Shown here one piece after another: positions 27,142-36,190 of a DNA stretch of 64,000 bases. A model generated the notes under the pieces. It ran no database searches and had not been told where the DNA came from. It worked only from the letters and a program-made list of their open reading frames with translations. The DNA is taken from positions 3,966,001-4,030,000 of the forward strand of contig NZ_CP076135.1 in NCBI RefSeq assembly GCF_018736105.1, in the 5' to 3' direction. The DNA comes from Bradyrhizobium sediminis (GTDB lineage: Bacteria; Pseudomonadota; Alphaproteobacteria; Rhizobiales; Xanthobacteraceae). Position 1 is the stretch's first letter. Each line of letters starts with the position of its first letter. The translations under genes were made by a program, and so were the position numbers.

Positions 27142-28623
27142 ATGTGCGACCACCCGCGGGAGGAGCCTGACCCATTGGATCCGCTATTTTCAATCATCAT
27201 CCCGTTGGAATTTCACCGTGGCCAGTGGAAGCGGTGCTGGCAAGCCTGGAATGCTCAAACCGTCGACAAATCCATCTACGAAATCATTCTGGTCGTCCCC
27301 CACTATTTTCAGGAACCAGGGCTCCTGAATGAGCTTTCTGGATGTCGTCTGGAATTCTCGTCCGGCACACATGACATGGATTTGTGCGTTGCAGGCGCGG
27401 CGAGAGCGCGCGGAAGATACCTGGTTTTCACGGAGGCGCACTGCTGGCCGGAACCGGACGCGCTCGAACTCTGTCAGGAGGCTATTGATGCCAATCCCGA
27501 CTGGGTCGGATTCTCATGCCTATCGATACCGACCACCCACAACTGGCTATCCGAAGCCGAAGCAGGTATGTACGAGGCAGATATCGCGTATGCCATGCAA
27601 GTTCATCCATGGCGCAAAATCCTCGACCAGTGCTTCGTAACCGACCGCGACGCTTACGAACGTTGCGGTGGCTTCCAAAGCGGCCTTGGACATTTCGCCG
27701 AATGGCTGCTTGCCGCCGATTATTTTCAGCACGGTTACAAACTCGGCTACTTTCCGAAGGCAAGATTCCATCACTACTATTCCGGATCGCTAAGCGATCT
27801 GAAGGCCTTCACGCTCGATTTCGTGACCGGAGAAATGCGCTATTTTGGCCGGGAGCACGACGGCCGCGATAGCCGACTCTTCGAGATTCCGCCAGAATGG
27901 ATTTGCCAGGGAAATTTCGACCGCGATACGGCACGCGCCGTGGTGCGCATTGCGGTGCAAAGCTTGTGGCCGCTTCGAGAGTCATATCGCGATTTACCGA
28001 GGTCGATGATCCGGATCGGACGCTGGATCATTCCCGCAATTTTTGGCGACAGGATTGCGCGGGTTTCCGCGGCGGCAGCCGCTGCATATGCGCGGATAGT
28101 CCTGCTGCTCGCGATCTGGATCGGCTCCAGGAAATGGCTGAACCACCGATTCACGAAGTATGTCACGGCGCTGATCAGGGCTCAACGACTCGCGACCATC
28201 GAGACGCAACACCGGAAAGAACAGGCGACGTTACGGCCGGGCTACGTCGGATTTGGCCTTGATGCCTTCACGCTTGAGGCCACCGGCTTTTATCCACTGG
28301 AGCGACATCAGGGAATTCAGTTTCGATGGAGCGAAACGGCGGCGGCCGTAGTTATTTCCGCTCCCGCGGGGCGACATAAAGTACGCATTGATTGTCTTCC
28401 GGTCCGTGACCTGACGGACGCGAGATCCGATTTTCGCTTTTACATCGATGGCGCGCGCATTTCATCCAGCCAGCTGTCGATCGAAGCAGACCGGGTCAAC
28501 ATCGATTTCAACTTGGCGCGCCCCCAAATCGTCAGGCTGGGATGGACGTGCCTGCCCTTGATCGCCGTCGCCGACCCTCGTCAACTCGGCTTACCTGTCG
28601 AGCAGGTTGATTTAATCTCATGA
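27142..28623 (+). CDS. Family 2-like glycosyltransferase with same C-terminal module
   Basis: A 493-residue protein starting at ATG 27142 (MCDHPREEPDPLDP). The GT-A domain begins FSIIIPLEFHRGQWKRC; in place of DXD it reads YLVFTEAHCWPEPD, and HFAEWLLAADYFQHGY is the later catalytic region. A weakly hydrophobic stretch at about 300-345 may touch the membrane. The last 120 residues (from ATGFYPLERHQGIQFRWS) resemble the C-terminal module of the upstream protein, including an LE-x(5-6)-FRW pattern. The longer frame back to 27037 overlaps the upstream gene and is not used. Likely role: a paired enzyme for the glycan exported by the neighbouring ABC-2 transporter. Confidence 0.75.
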   Translation: MCDHPREEPDPLDPLFSIIIPLEFHRGQWKRCWQAWNAQTVDKSIYEIILVVPHYFQEPGLLNELSGCRLEFSSGTHDMDLCVAGAARARGRYLVFTEAHCWPEPDALELCQEAIDANPDWVGFSCLSIPTTHNWLSEAEAGMYEADIAYAMQVHPWRKILDQCFVTDRDAYERCGGFQSGLGHFAEWLLAADYFQHGYKLGYFPKARFHHYYSGSLSDLKAFTLDFVTGEMRYFGREHDGRDSRLFEIPPEWICQGNFDRDTARAVVRIAVQSLWPLRESYRDLPRSMIRIGRWIIPAIFGDRIARVSAAAAAAYARIVLLLAIWIGSRKWLNHRFTKYVTALIRAQRLATIETQHRKEQATLRPGYVGFGLDAFTLEATGFYPLERHQGIQFRWSETAAAVVISAPAGRHKVRIDCLPVRDLTDARSDFRFYIDGARISSSQLSIEADRVNIDFNLARPQIVRLGWTCLPLIAVADPRQLGLPVEQVDLIS

Positions 28624-28821
28624 TTCCGCAGCAAACCGCGCTCCGATCGATGACGCTCGAGAAATTCCGGTCCCGCGAACGATCGCCGTTACGGTCCCCA
28701 GCCAGCCGCCCTCCCGCGTACGGCTCAAGATTTCACGCGCAGCCAAATTCCTGAGGCAGATTGTCATTTCGCCTGCAATATCGCAGCATCGTGGCGTCTG
28801 AAGCCGCGGAAGTATCTGACC

Positions 28822-30453
28822 ATGTCACCTCCCAAGAACGTCCTTTGGATCATGTGCGATCAGCTTCGCTATGATTACCTGGGTTGCACCGGACATCCCA
28901 CCCTGAAGACGCCGAATATCGATGCGATGGCCAAACGCGGCGTGCGGTTCTCGAACGCCTATGTGCAGTCGCCGATCTGCGGCCCCTCGCGGATGTCGTT
29001 CTATACCGGCCGCTACATGCGCTCGCACGGCTCGCACTGGAACGGCTGGCCGCTGCGCGTCGGCGAGCCGACGCTCGGCGATCACCTGAGGAAAATCGGG
29101 GTGCGTAACGTGCTGGTCGGCAAGACCCACATGACGCCGGACCTCGAAGGCCTGAAGATGCTGGGGATCGCGCCGGACTCGATCATCGGCGTGCATGTGG
29201 CCGAATGCGGCTTCGAGCCCTATGAGCGCGACGACGGCCTGCATCCGACCGGCAGGCCGCGCCCGAAATACGACGCTTATTTGCGCGAGCGCGGCTATGA
29301 AGCGCCCAACCCGTGGGAGCACTGGGCCAATTCCGGCGCGGACGACGACGGTAGCTTGCAGAACGGCTGGCTGCTGGTGCACGCCGACAAGGCGGCCCGC
29401 GTCGCGGAGGAAGATTCCGAAACGCCCTACATGACGCGCCGCGCGATGGATTTCATCACCGAGGCGGAAGCGGACGGGCGCCCATGGTGCATGCACCTGT
29501 CCTACATCAAGCCGCACTGGCCCTACATTGCGCCCGAGCCCTATGCCAGCATGTATGGGCCCGGCGACGTGCTGCCGGCGGTGCGCTCGGAGCAGGAAAA
29601 GCAATCCGCGCATCCGGTGTTCGCCGCCTACATGGACATGCGCTACTCCCGCAACATGTCGCGAGACGAGGCGCGGGTAAAAGTCATTCCGACCTATATG
29701 GGCCTGATCAAGCAGATCGACGACCAGATGGGCGTGCTGATGGATTTTCTCGAAGCCCGCGGCCTGCTCGACACCACCATGATCGTATTCACCTCCGACC
29801 ACGGCGATTATCTCGGCGACCACTGGATGGGCGAGAAGGACCTGTTCCACGATGCTTCCGCGAAAATCCCGCTGATCGTGATCGATCCGTCCACCGCGGC
29901 CGACGCCACGCGAGGCACGGTGTGCGATGCGCTGATCGAGGCGATCGACCTGGCGCCGACCTTCATCGACTATTTCGGCGGCAAGCCGCCGGATCATATT
30001 CTGGAAGGCCGTTCCCTGATGCCGCTGCTACGCGGCGAGCGGCCGCCGGATTGGCGCAAAGTGGTCTTCTCGGAATATGACTACTGCATGCAGGATGTCC
30101 GGCTGAAGTTGAACCAGCCGATCGAGCAGTGCCGGCTGTTCATGGTGTTCGACGGCCGCTGGAAATATGTCCACGCCTCCGGCTTCCGGCCGATGCTCTA
30201 CGACCTCCAGGACGATCCGCAGGAATTGACCGACCGCGGCGAAGATCCGTCCTGCGCCGGTGTGATCGCCCGGCTGCAGTCGGCACTGTTCGAATGGGCG
30301 CTGCACCCCAAGGGCCACATCACCACCAGCACTGAGAAGATCGCTGCCTATGCGGAGAAACAGCTCCAGGTCAGGAACGGCATTCTGATCGGAATCTGGG
30401 ATGAAGCGGAGCTGTCGGCGATCCGGAAGAAGATCGGCGTCCCGCCCGCCTAG
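28822..30453 (+). CDS. Sulfatase-family hydrolase, phosphonate monoester hydrolase type
   Basis: A 543-residue alkaline-phosphatase-superfamily enzyme. The N-terminal metal site is MCDQLR (D13), the C-x-P-S-R sulfatase motif is ICGPSR with C53 expected to become formylglycine, and the second metal site is TSDHGDYLGDH. The C-terminal layout (WKYVHASGF, LYDLQDDPQE, then a helical tail) is that of rhizobial phosphonate monoester hydrolases/phosphodiesterases rather than secreted arylsulfatases, and there is no signal peptide. Either activity is possible, since the family is promiscuous. GGAAG precedes the ATG. It is convergent with, and six bases from, a Bug protein gene. Confidence 0.85.
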   Translation: MSPPKNVLWIMCDQLRYDYLGCTGHPTLKTPNIDAMAKRGVRFSNAYVQSPICGPSRMSFYTGRYMRSHGSHWNGWPLRVGEPTLGDHLRKIGVRNVLVGKTHMTPDLEGLKMLGIAPDSIIGVHVAECGFEPYERDDGLHPTGRPRPKYDAYLRERGYEAPNPWEHWANSGADDDGSLQNGWLLVHADKAARVAEEDSETPYMTRRAMDFITEAEADGRPWCMHLSYIKPHWPYIAPEPYASMYGPGDVLPAVRSEQEKQSAHPVFAAYMDMRYSRNMSRDEARVKVIPTYMGLIKQIDDQMGVLMDFLEARGLLDTTMIVFTSDHGDYLGDHWMGEKDLFHDASAKIPLIVIDPSTAADATRGTVCDALIEAIDLAPTFIDYFGGKPPDHILEGRSLMPLLRGERPPDWRKVVFSEYDYCMQDVRLKLNQPIEQCRLFMVFDGRWKYVHASGFRPMLYDLQDDPQELTDRGEDPSCAGVIARLQSALFEWALHPKGHITTSTEKIAAYAEKQLQVRNGILIGIWDEAELSAIRKKIGVPPA

Positions 30454-30459
30454 GATCGC

Positions 30460-31428
30460 TCAATTGGTGATCTTGTAACCCGAGGCCTTGACGATCGGTT
30501 GCCAGAACGCGGTGTTGGCGGCGAGTTCCTGGGTGAGGCCTTCAGGCGTGGTCCCGACCGGAATCAGGCCGATCGCCAGCAGCTTGTCCCGGGCCTCGGG
30601 CTTGGCGAGCGCGGTGGCCACCGCCTCGCTCAACTTCTTGGCAAAGACAGGCGAACTTCCGGCCGGCAGCCACATCCCGTACCAGGCGTCTGCGACCAGC
30701 TCGATGCCATTCTCCTTCAGCGTCGGCACTTCGGGCAGGAACGGCGAACGCGCAGCACTACTCACCGCCAGAATCCTGACGCCGCCGGCGCGGTGCTGCG
30801 GAATCGCGTCGGCGATGGTGGTGACGCCGAACGGCAGATGGCCGCCGATCAGGTCGTTGATGATCGGCGCGCTGCCGCGATAGGGCACGCGGGTCATTTT
30901 CATGCCGAGTGCTTCTTCCAGCTTCAATCCCGTGAAATGCGGAATGGTGCCGTTGCTCGGCACGCCATAGGTGGCCTTGTCCGGGTTGGCCTTGAGCCAG
31001 GCTACCAGTTGCTTGAAGTCCTTGGCACCGATGGTCGGGCTCGCGACGACGCCGAACTCGAAGCGCACGAGCTGCGAGACCGGCACGAAATCCTTCGCCG
31101 TATTGAAACTCGGCACCGTCTCCACCATCGGCAGCAGGTACATGGTCGGACCGGTGGTGACCAGGATCGTGCTGCCATCGGGGTTGGCGTTCATCACCGA
31201 CTTGATTCCGATCAGGCCGTCGCCGCCGGTGCGGTTCTCGACAATGACGTTGCGATCGAGCAGCGGGGCGATGTGCTGGGCCACGATCCGGCAAAGCGCG
31301 TCGCCGCCGCCGCCGGCCGCGAAGGGAAAGACGATCCTGGTCAGCGGCCCCGACTGGGCGAACGCATCGACCGCTCTGGCTGACAACGCCAGACCGGCGC
31401 ACCCGGCCATGAAATTACGGCGATCCAT
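30460..31428 (-). CDS. Bug-family solute-binding protein (orphan)
   Basis: A 322-residue periplasmic binding protein. The signal peptide is MDRRNFMAGCAGLALSARAV followed by DAFAQ; RRNF suggests possible Tat export. The mature protein has RIVFPFAAGGGGDALCRIVA, VIVENRTGGDG and the VPYRGSAPIINDLIGGH segment typical of TctC/Bug proteins. The ribosome binding site GGGGAGGGG is very strong. No tctA or tctB is adjacent, as is common for Bug proteins in Burkholderiales and Bradyrhizobium. It may bind the substrate or product of the neighbouring hydrolase, or serve the crotonase and oxidoreductase upstream. Confidence 0.9.
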   Translation of the reverse strand: MDRRNFMAGCAGLALSARAVDAFAQSGPLTRIVFPFAAGGGGDALCRIVAQHIAPLLDRNVIVENRTGGDGLIGIKSVMNANPDGSTILVTTGPTMYLLPMVETVPSFNTAKDFVPVSQLVRFEFGVVASPTIGAKDFKQLVAWLKANPDKATYGVPSNGTIPHFTGLKLEEALGMKMTRVPYRGSAPIINDLIGGHLPFGVTTIADAIPQHRAGGVRILAVSSAARSPFLPEVPTLKENGIELVADAWYGMWLPAGSSPVFAKKLSEAVATALAKPEARDKLLAIGLIPVGTTPEGLTQELAANTAFWQPIVKASGYKITN

Positions 31429-31736
31429 GTTTCCCCTCCCCGGCAGGCGATTTTGCCACTACAGCAGACTAGACTACTCACTGGCCTTTGGCCAAACTGG
31501 ACTCGGCGCAAGGTGCGATCGCTCAACGGGTGCAAACGCCCTGCTGCGCGCGAGCCACCGCTCGGCCAGCCACGCTTCCCGGCCGCAAGGCCGGCGCGGT
31601 TCCCGCTCCCAAGCAAAAATATCGAAAACAACCCCATGCAAAGTAAGAAGGGGTCGCCGGGATGGATCCTTTGCCCGTGAAAACATTTTGACACGTCGGG
31701 CAAATCACCGGCACTATTCCAGCATCGCAACTCCCC
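31429..31736. other. Intergenic region with a probable dispersed repeat
   Basis: No gene is seen in these 308 bases. Open frames on the minus strand lack ribosome binding sites. A 6-bp hairpin CCGGCC-GCAA-GGCCGG lies at 31579-31594. Most of the right half is covered by the repeat-like element listed separately. Confidence 0.45.
31596..31712 (-). repeat. Probable dispersed intergenic element, Bradyrhizobium type
   Basis: Read on the minus strand it begins GATTTGCCCGACGTGTCAAA and later contains CTTACTTTGCATGGGGTTG followed by TTTTCGATATTTTTGC. I recall closely similar sequences occurring many times in intergenic regions of Bradyrhizobium genomes. Only one copy is present here, so this call rests on memory and boundaries are approximate. 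Confidence 0.4.
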
Positions 31737-32519
31737 CTACTTCCCCGGCCAGGACGGCTTGCGCTTTTCGCCGAACGCCTTGAGCCCCTCTTTGGCGTCC
31801 TCGGTCATCGCCAGCAGCGCGATCTGGCTTTCGGTATAGGCGATGCTTTCGTCGAACGACATCGAGGCGATCGCGCGCATGGCGTACTTGCCGCGCCGGA
31901 TCGCGGTCGGCGACTTGTCGGTGATGCGGCCGATCAGCCAGTCAACCTTGGCGTCGAGCTCGGTTGCCGGCACCACGTAGTTCAGAAGCCCGGCAGCCTG
32001 CGCAGTGTGCGCGTCGAAGGGCTCGCCGGTCAGCGCCCACTCGTTGACAAGGCGGCGCGGCGCGATCGACTGCAACAGTGCCATCACCTGCATCGGGAAC
32101 ACGCCGACCTTCACCTCGGGCAATCCAAAAATCACATTGCCGGCGGCGACCGCCATGTCGGTCATGCACAACAATCCCATGCCGCCGGCCATGCAGACGC
32201 CGCCTACCCGCGCAATCGCCGGCTTGGTGGCGTTCTGCGACAGCCGCAAGAGATCGGCGTAATCGACGTTGGGCCGGGAAAAATCCATCGCGAAGGCGGC
32301 GCCGCTGTTCTGCAGGTCGGCGCCGGCGCAGAACGCCTTGTCGCCCGCGCCGGTCAGGACGATGACGCGGACGTCCTTGTCGTCATGCGCTTCCCGATAG
32401 CCCCTGGCGATGCCGGCGATCACGTCGCCATTGAGGGCGTTGCGCTTGTCGGGCCGGTTGATGGTGATCCAGAACGCCTGTCCGCGCTTCTCGCGTATCA
32501 CGCTGGTATTGTCGGTCAT
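31737..32519 (-). CDS. Enoyl-CoA hydratase/isomerase (crotonase) family protein
   Basis: A 260-residue crotonase-fold enzyme with oxyanion-hole segments FCAGADLQ and GGVCMAGGMG. Compared with classical hydratases, the glutamate after the GGG is replaced by glycine, while the second glutamate (GLPEVKVG) is kept, so isomerase, hydrolase or hydratase activity are all possible. The C-terminal EKRKPSWPGK is typical. It follows the molybdopterin oxidoreductase in the same direction with a 72-base gap, so the pair may act on one CoA-linked or organic-acid pathway. Confidence 0.87.
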   Translation of the reverse strand: MTDNTSVIREKRGQAFWITINRPDKRNALNGDVIAGIARGYREAHDDKDVRVIVLTGAGDKAFCAGADLQNSGAAFAMDFSRPNVDYADLLRLSQNATKPAIARVGGVCMAGGMGLLCMTDMAVAAGNVIFGLPEVKVGVFPMQVMALLQSIAPRRLVNEWALTGEPFDAHTAQAAGLLNYVVPATELDAKVDWLIGRITDKSPTAIRRGKYAMRAIASMSFDESIAYTESQIALLAMTEDAKEGLKAFGEKRKPSWPGK

Positions 32520-32591
32520 TGTCCCACTCGCCTGTTTCGCTCATGTGCTCACAAACATTTGCGGCAGTATAGCGGTGGACTGCAAGCGAGA

Positions 32592-34700
32592 TCAGCTCTT
32601 GCGCGCAGTGGCTGGCGCCGCCTTCTTTACCCAGACCTTGTTGTCGTGGAACGCCGCGCCGCCGATCGGCGCCACCGCTTCGGCGCCGGTCAGCATATTG
32701 ATGCCACGGCCGCCGATATGGGCCTTGTTGGGCTGGATCGATTCCGCGATCAGCACGCCGCGGCGCAGGCCGTCGAACAGCTTCGCCGTCAGCGTGGTCT
32801 CGCCACGCGTATTGCCAAGCGTGACGGCGTCGCCGTCGGATATCCCGAGCGCAGCCGCATCCTGCGGGTGGATCATCACCGAGGGCGCGCCTTCGCGCGC
32901 GATCGACGACGGCGTTTCGTTGAAGCTGGTATTGAGGAAGCTCCGCGACGGACTGGTGGCGAGCCGGAACGGATGCGCCGCGTCCGCCTCCTCGATGATG
33001 GTCCAGTGGTCCGGCAGCGACGGCATCTGCTGCCACGGCCCCATACCCTTGATGCCGAACGGAGGGTTCGCCCAGTCCGCCTTGAAATGGAACTTGCCAT
33101 CCTTGTGCGCGAAACCGTCGAGGTAATGCGAGGTGCGGAAATCCGGCTGCAGATCGCGCCACAGCTCGGCCTCCAGCGTCGCAATGTCGCCATGGCCGCT
33201 CTTTTTGAGCGTAGCGTCGATCAATTCGCGCGCCGTCATGTCGAAGGCGGGATGCACCGCATTGAGACGCCGGCCGAGCCCCTGCAGCACCTCATGGTTG
33301 GAGCGGCATTCGCCGGGCGGCTCGATCAGCTTGGCGCCGACCGAAATATGCTGGTGGCCGCCGCCGTAATAGAGATCGTCGTGCTCCATGAACATCGTCG
33401 CCGGCAGCACGATGTCGGCCATGGCGGCGGTCTCGGTCATGAACTGCTCGTGCACCGCCATGAACAGGTCTTCGCGCGCAAAACCCTGCCGCACCAGCGC
33501 CTGCTCCGGCGCCACCGTCATCGGATTGGTGTTCTGGATCAGCATCGCCTTGACCGGCGGGCCGTTGTGAAGCGCTTCCGGGTCGCCGGTCAGGATGGCC
33601 CCGATCCTGGACTGGTCGAGCACCCGCGTGGAGTGGTCGATGGCGTCGTGCCCTTCGATGATCGATTCGTTGAACTTCCAGATCGCGTAATTGTTGAAGA
33701 ACGCGCCGCCGCCCTCGTACTGCCAGGCGCCGGTCACCGCCGGAATGCACAGCGCCGCGTGCATCTGCGCCGCACCATTGCGGCTGCGGGTGAAACCGTA
33801 GCCGAGACGAAAGAAGGTGCGTTTGGTCTGCCCGACGGCGCGGGCAAAGGCCTCGATCTCCGTAGCCGGCACGCCGCAGATCGACGACGCCCATTCCGGC
33901 GTGCGGGTCTCAAGATGGGCCTCGAGTTCGCCGGGACAATCGGTGTACCGCGCCAGATAGTCGCGGTCGGCATGGCCTTCACGGAACAGCACATGCATGA
34001 CGCCGCAGGCAAAGGCGCCGTCGGTGCCGGGCCGCAGGATGATCTTGATGTCGGCCTGCTTCATGGTGTCGTTGTTGTAGATGTCGATCGCCGCGATTTT
34101 GGCGCCGCGTTCCTTGCGGGCGCGCATCGCGTGCGTCATCACATTGACTTGGGTGTTGACGGGGTTGGTGCCCCAGATGACCACCAGGTCAGAGACGCCC
34201 ATCTCGCGCGGATCGACGCCGGCGATCTTGCCGGTGCCGATGGCAAATCCGACGCGGGCGACGTTGGCGCAGATCGTCGAGTAATAGCGGGAATACTTCT
34301 TCACGTGAGCCAGACGGTTGATGCCGTCGCGCATCACCAGCCCCATGGTGCCGGCATAGTAATAGGGCCAGACAGACTGGGCGCCGAATTCGCGCTCGGC
34401 CGCGTTGAAGCGATCGGCGATCTCGTCCAGCGCATCGTCCCAGGAAATCCGCGCGAACTGGCCGGAACCCTTCGGCCCGGTGCGGCGCAGCGGATGCGTC
34501 AGCCGCTCGGGATGATGGATGCGCTCGGCGTAACGCGCGACCTTGGCGCAGACGACGCCCGCCGTATAGGTCTGCAGCTTGGAGCCGCGCACCCGGCCGA
34601 TCGAGGAACCATCGATCACCTCGACGTCGAGCGCGCAGGCCGACGGGCAGTCGTGCGGACAGGTGGAATGCCGGATGTCGATTCTGGTCTGCTGGTTCAT
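32592..34700 (-). CDS. Molybdopterin-dependent oxidoreductase (DMSO reductase family)
   Basis: A protein of about 702 residues from ATG 34700 (MNQQTRIDIRHS). The N-terminal CPHDCPSAC with a further Cys in GVVCAK near residue 50 binds one 4Fe-4S cluster. The large MGD-binding domain follows (ISWDDALDEIADRF, VVIWGTNPVNTQVN, FFRLGYGFTRSRNG), and the C-terminal dinucleotide-binding barrel (MIHPQDAAALGISDGD) completes the family. There is no twin-Arg signal, so the enzyme is cytoplasmic. A redox partner is not encoded next to it. Family members act on formate, sulfoxides or unknown organics. It leads the leftward pair with the crotonase. Confidence 0.9.
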   Translation of the reverse strand: MNQQTRIDIRHSTCPHDCPSACALDVEVIDGSSIGRVRGSKLQTYTAGVVCAKVARYAERIHHPERLTHPLRRTGPKGSGQFARISWDDALDEIADRFNAAEREFGAQSVWPYYYAGTMGLVMRDGINRLAHVKKYSRYYSTICANVARVGFAIGTGKIAGVDPREMGVSDLVVIWGTNPVNTQVNVMTHAMRARKERGAKIAAIDIYNNDTMKQADIKIILRPGTDGAFACGVMHVLFREGHADRDYLARYTDCPGELEAHLETRTPEWASSICGVPATEIEAFARAVGQTKRTFFRLGYGFTRSRNGAAQMHAALCIPAVTGAWQYEGGGAFFNNYAIWKFNESIIEGHDAIDHSTRVLDQSRIGAILTGDPEALHNGPPVKAMLIQNTNPMTVAPEQALVRQGFAREDLFMAVHEQFMTETAAMADIVLPATMFMEHDDLYYGGGHQHISVGAKLIEPPGECRSNHEVLQGLGRRLNAVHPAFDMTARELIDATLKKSGHGDIATLEAELWRDLQPDFRTSHYLDGFAHKDGKFHFKADWANPPFGIKGMGPWQQMPSLPDHWTIIEEADAAHPFRLATSPSRSFLNTSFNETPSSIAREGAPSVMIHPQDAAALGISDGDAVTLGNTRGETTLTAKLFDGLRRGVLIAESIQPNKAHIGGRGINMLTGAEAVAPIGGAAFHDNKVWVKKAAPATARKS

Positions 34701-34784
34701 GTCCCGATTGCTAGCATCAAAAATCGGGAGCGCCGAGCGCATTTATCCGGCAAGCGCCGGCAAAAACCGCGCGTGGGCCATGCA

Positions 34785-34847
34785 TTACGCGCCGAGATAG
34801 GCCCAGCCATTGGCGTGGATCGCCTGGCCGCTGATACGGATTTTCAT
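34785..34847 (-). pseudogene. C-terminal scrap of a short-chain dehydrogenase gene
   Basis: The minus strand reads ISGQAIHANGWAYLGA and then TAA (34785-34787). This closely matches the usual C-terminal end of SDR oxidoreductases (TGQ-x-I-H-x-NGG-x-Y). Nothing upstream continues the SDR frame, so only about 20 codons are left. A deletion or rearrangement between the molybdoenzyme and the next Bug gene is the likely cause. Confidence 0.55.
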
Positions 34848-35027
34848 GGGCTCATTCTATCCGCAGGTTCGGGATGACGTCCGTACACCGGATCTGCTCT
34901 TTTATTCCTGGAGCGCATATTGAGTCTATTGCGGGAAGCTCATTGCCATTGCCGCCAGACCTGATCAGATTAGATTAGACTTGGCCAACACAGAACAAGA
35001 TCGATTTCGGGAGGTTGAGAGGTTGAA

Positions 35028-36008
35028 ATGACGGGCCGAAAGTATGCGCTCGCGCTGGCGGCAGCTCTGCTCGTGATCCCCGTTCTTGTTGCGACGCAAT
35101 GCGTGGCGCAGGATTATCCGACGCGACCGGTCAAGATCATCGTTCCCTTCGGTCCTGGCGGCCCGGCCGATGTGACGGCGCGCCAGATCGGCAGCATCCT
35201 GCAGGAGAGTTTCGGCCAGCCTTTCGTGATCGAGAACCGCACTGGCGCCGGCGGGGTGATCGGCACCGTCGAAGCCGTCAAGTCGCCGCCCGACGGCTAT
35301 ACGCTGTTGATGATGTCGAACACCCAGACCGCGAACGAATCCCTGGTGCCGACCCGCAAATATGAACTGATGCGCGATCTCGCGCCGATCGCGCCGGTCA
35401 ACTACTCCGACCTCGTGATCGTGGTGCATCCGCAAGTTCCGGCCAAGACGCTGGCCGAATTCATCGCGCTCGCCAAATCGCAGCCGGGAAAGCTGAACTA
35501 CGCTTCGTCCGGCCAGGGCACGCCGTACCACATGGCCGGCGAGTTGTTCAAAGCCATGGCCGGCATCGATGTCGTGCACGTGCCCTTTCGCAACAGCGGC
35601 GAAGCGCGTAGCGGCGTGATCGGCGGACAGGTGCAGATGATGATCGACGCGGTCCCGGCGATGGCCCCAAATGTCGCTGGAAACCAGGTGCGCGCACTCG
35701 CCACGACGGGCAAGTCACGATCGAGCGTGCTACCGAATCTGCCGATGGCCTCCGAGGCCGGCGTCCCCGGCTACGAGACGACGATCTGGCTCGGATTGAT
35801 GGCACCCGCGGGCACACCGAAGCCGATCATCGACAAACTGAATGCCGCGGTGAACGCCGCGATCAAGCGGCCGGATATCGTCAAGCTCTGGGCTCAACAG
35901 GGCGCGGTGGCGATGTCGATGAGCCCCGAAGAGTTCGACAAATATCTGCGCGACGATATTGTGAAGTGGGCCGATGTTGTGAAGAAATTAGCCGACAAAC
36001 CGCAATAG
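35028..36008 (+). CDS. Bug-family solute-binding protein (orphan)
   Basis: A 326-residue periplasmic binding protein with a clear signal peptide (KYALALAAALLVIPVLVATQ then CVAQDYP). The motifs KIIVPFGPGGPADVTARQIG, VIENRTGAGGVIG and VPFRNSGEARSGVIGGQVQM are those of the TctC/Bug family. GGGAGG lies upstream of the ATG. It stands alone between the molybdoenzyme and the outer membrane protein; no permease is next to it. The ligand is probably a carboxylate but cannot be named. Confidence 0.92.
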   Translation: MTGRKYALALAAALLVIPVLVATQCVAQDYPTRPVKIIVPFGPGGPADVTARQIGSILQESFGQPFVIENRTGAGGVIGTVEAVKSPPDGYTLLMMSNTQTANESLVPTRKYELMRDLAPIAPVNYSDLVIVVHPQVPAKTLAEFIALAKSQPGKLNYASSGQGTPYHMAGELFKAMAGIDVVHVPFRNSGEARSGVIGGQVQMMIDAVPAMAPNVAGNQVRALATTGKSRSSVLPNLPMASEAGVPGYETTIWLGLMAPAGTPKPIIDKLNAAVNAAIKRPDIVKLWAQQGAVAMSMSPEEFDKYLRDDIVKWADVVKKLADKPQ

Positions 36009-36190
36009 GCCGCAAGCCCGATGCCTGGCGTTCATTTCCGCCTCAATGGCGTCGAGACGACGATCCTCAGCCCTTGCGCGACCCAATTGGGTATGATGCC
36101 CTAATGCAACACCCTCATAAAATCCGGAACCTGCCCTTTGACGATCTCAGATTCGGCACGTAGCTTAAAAAGTTATTGGAGGAATTTATT

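Noticed and set aside
32007..34877. A 956-codon open frame on the plus strand
   Set aside because: It lies opposite the crotonase and molybdopterin oxidoreductase genes, is rich in Arg, His, Gly and Ala, and has no domain or ribosome binding site. It arises from high-GC codon use on the other strand.
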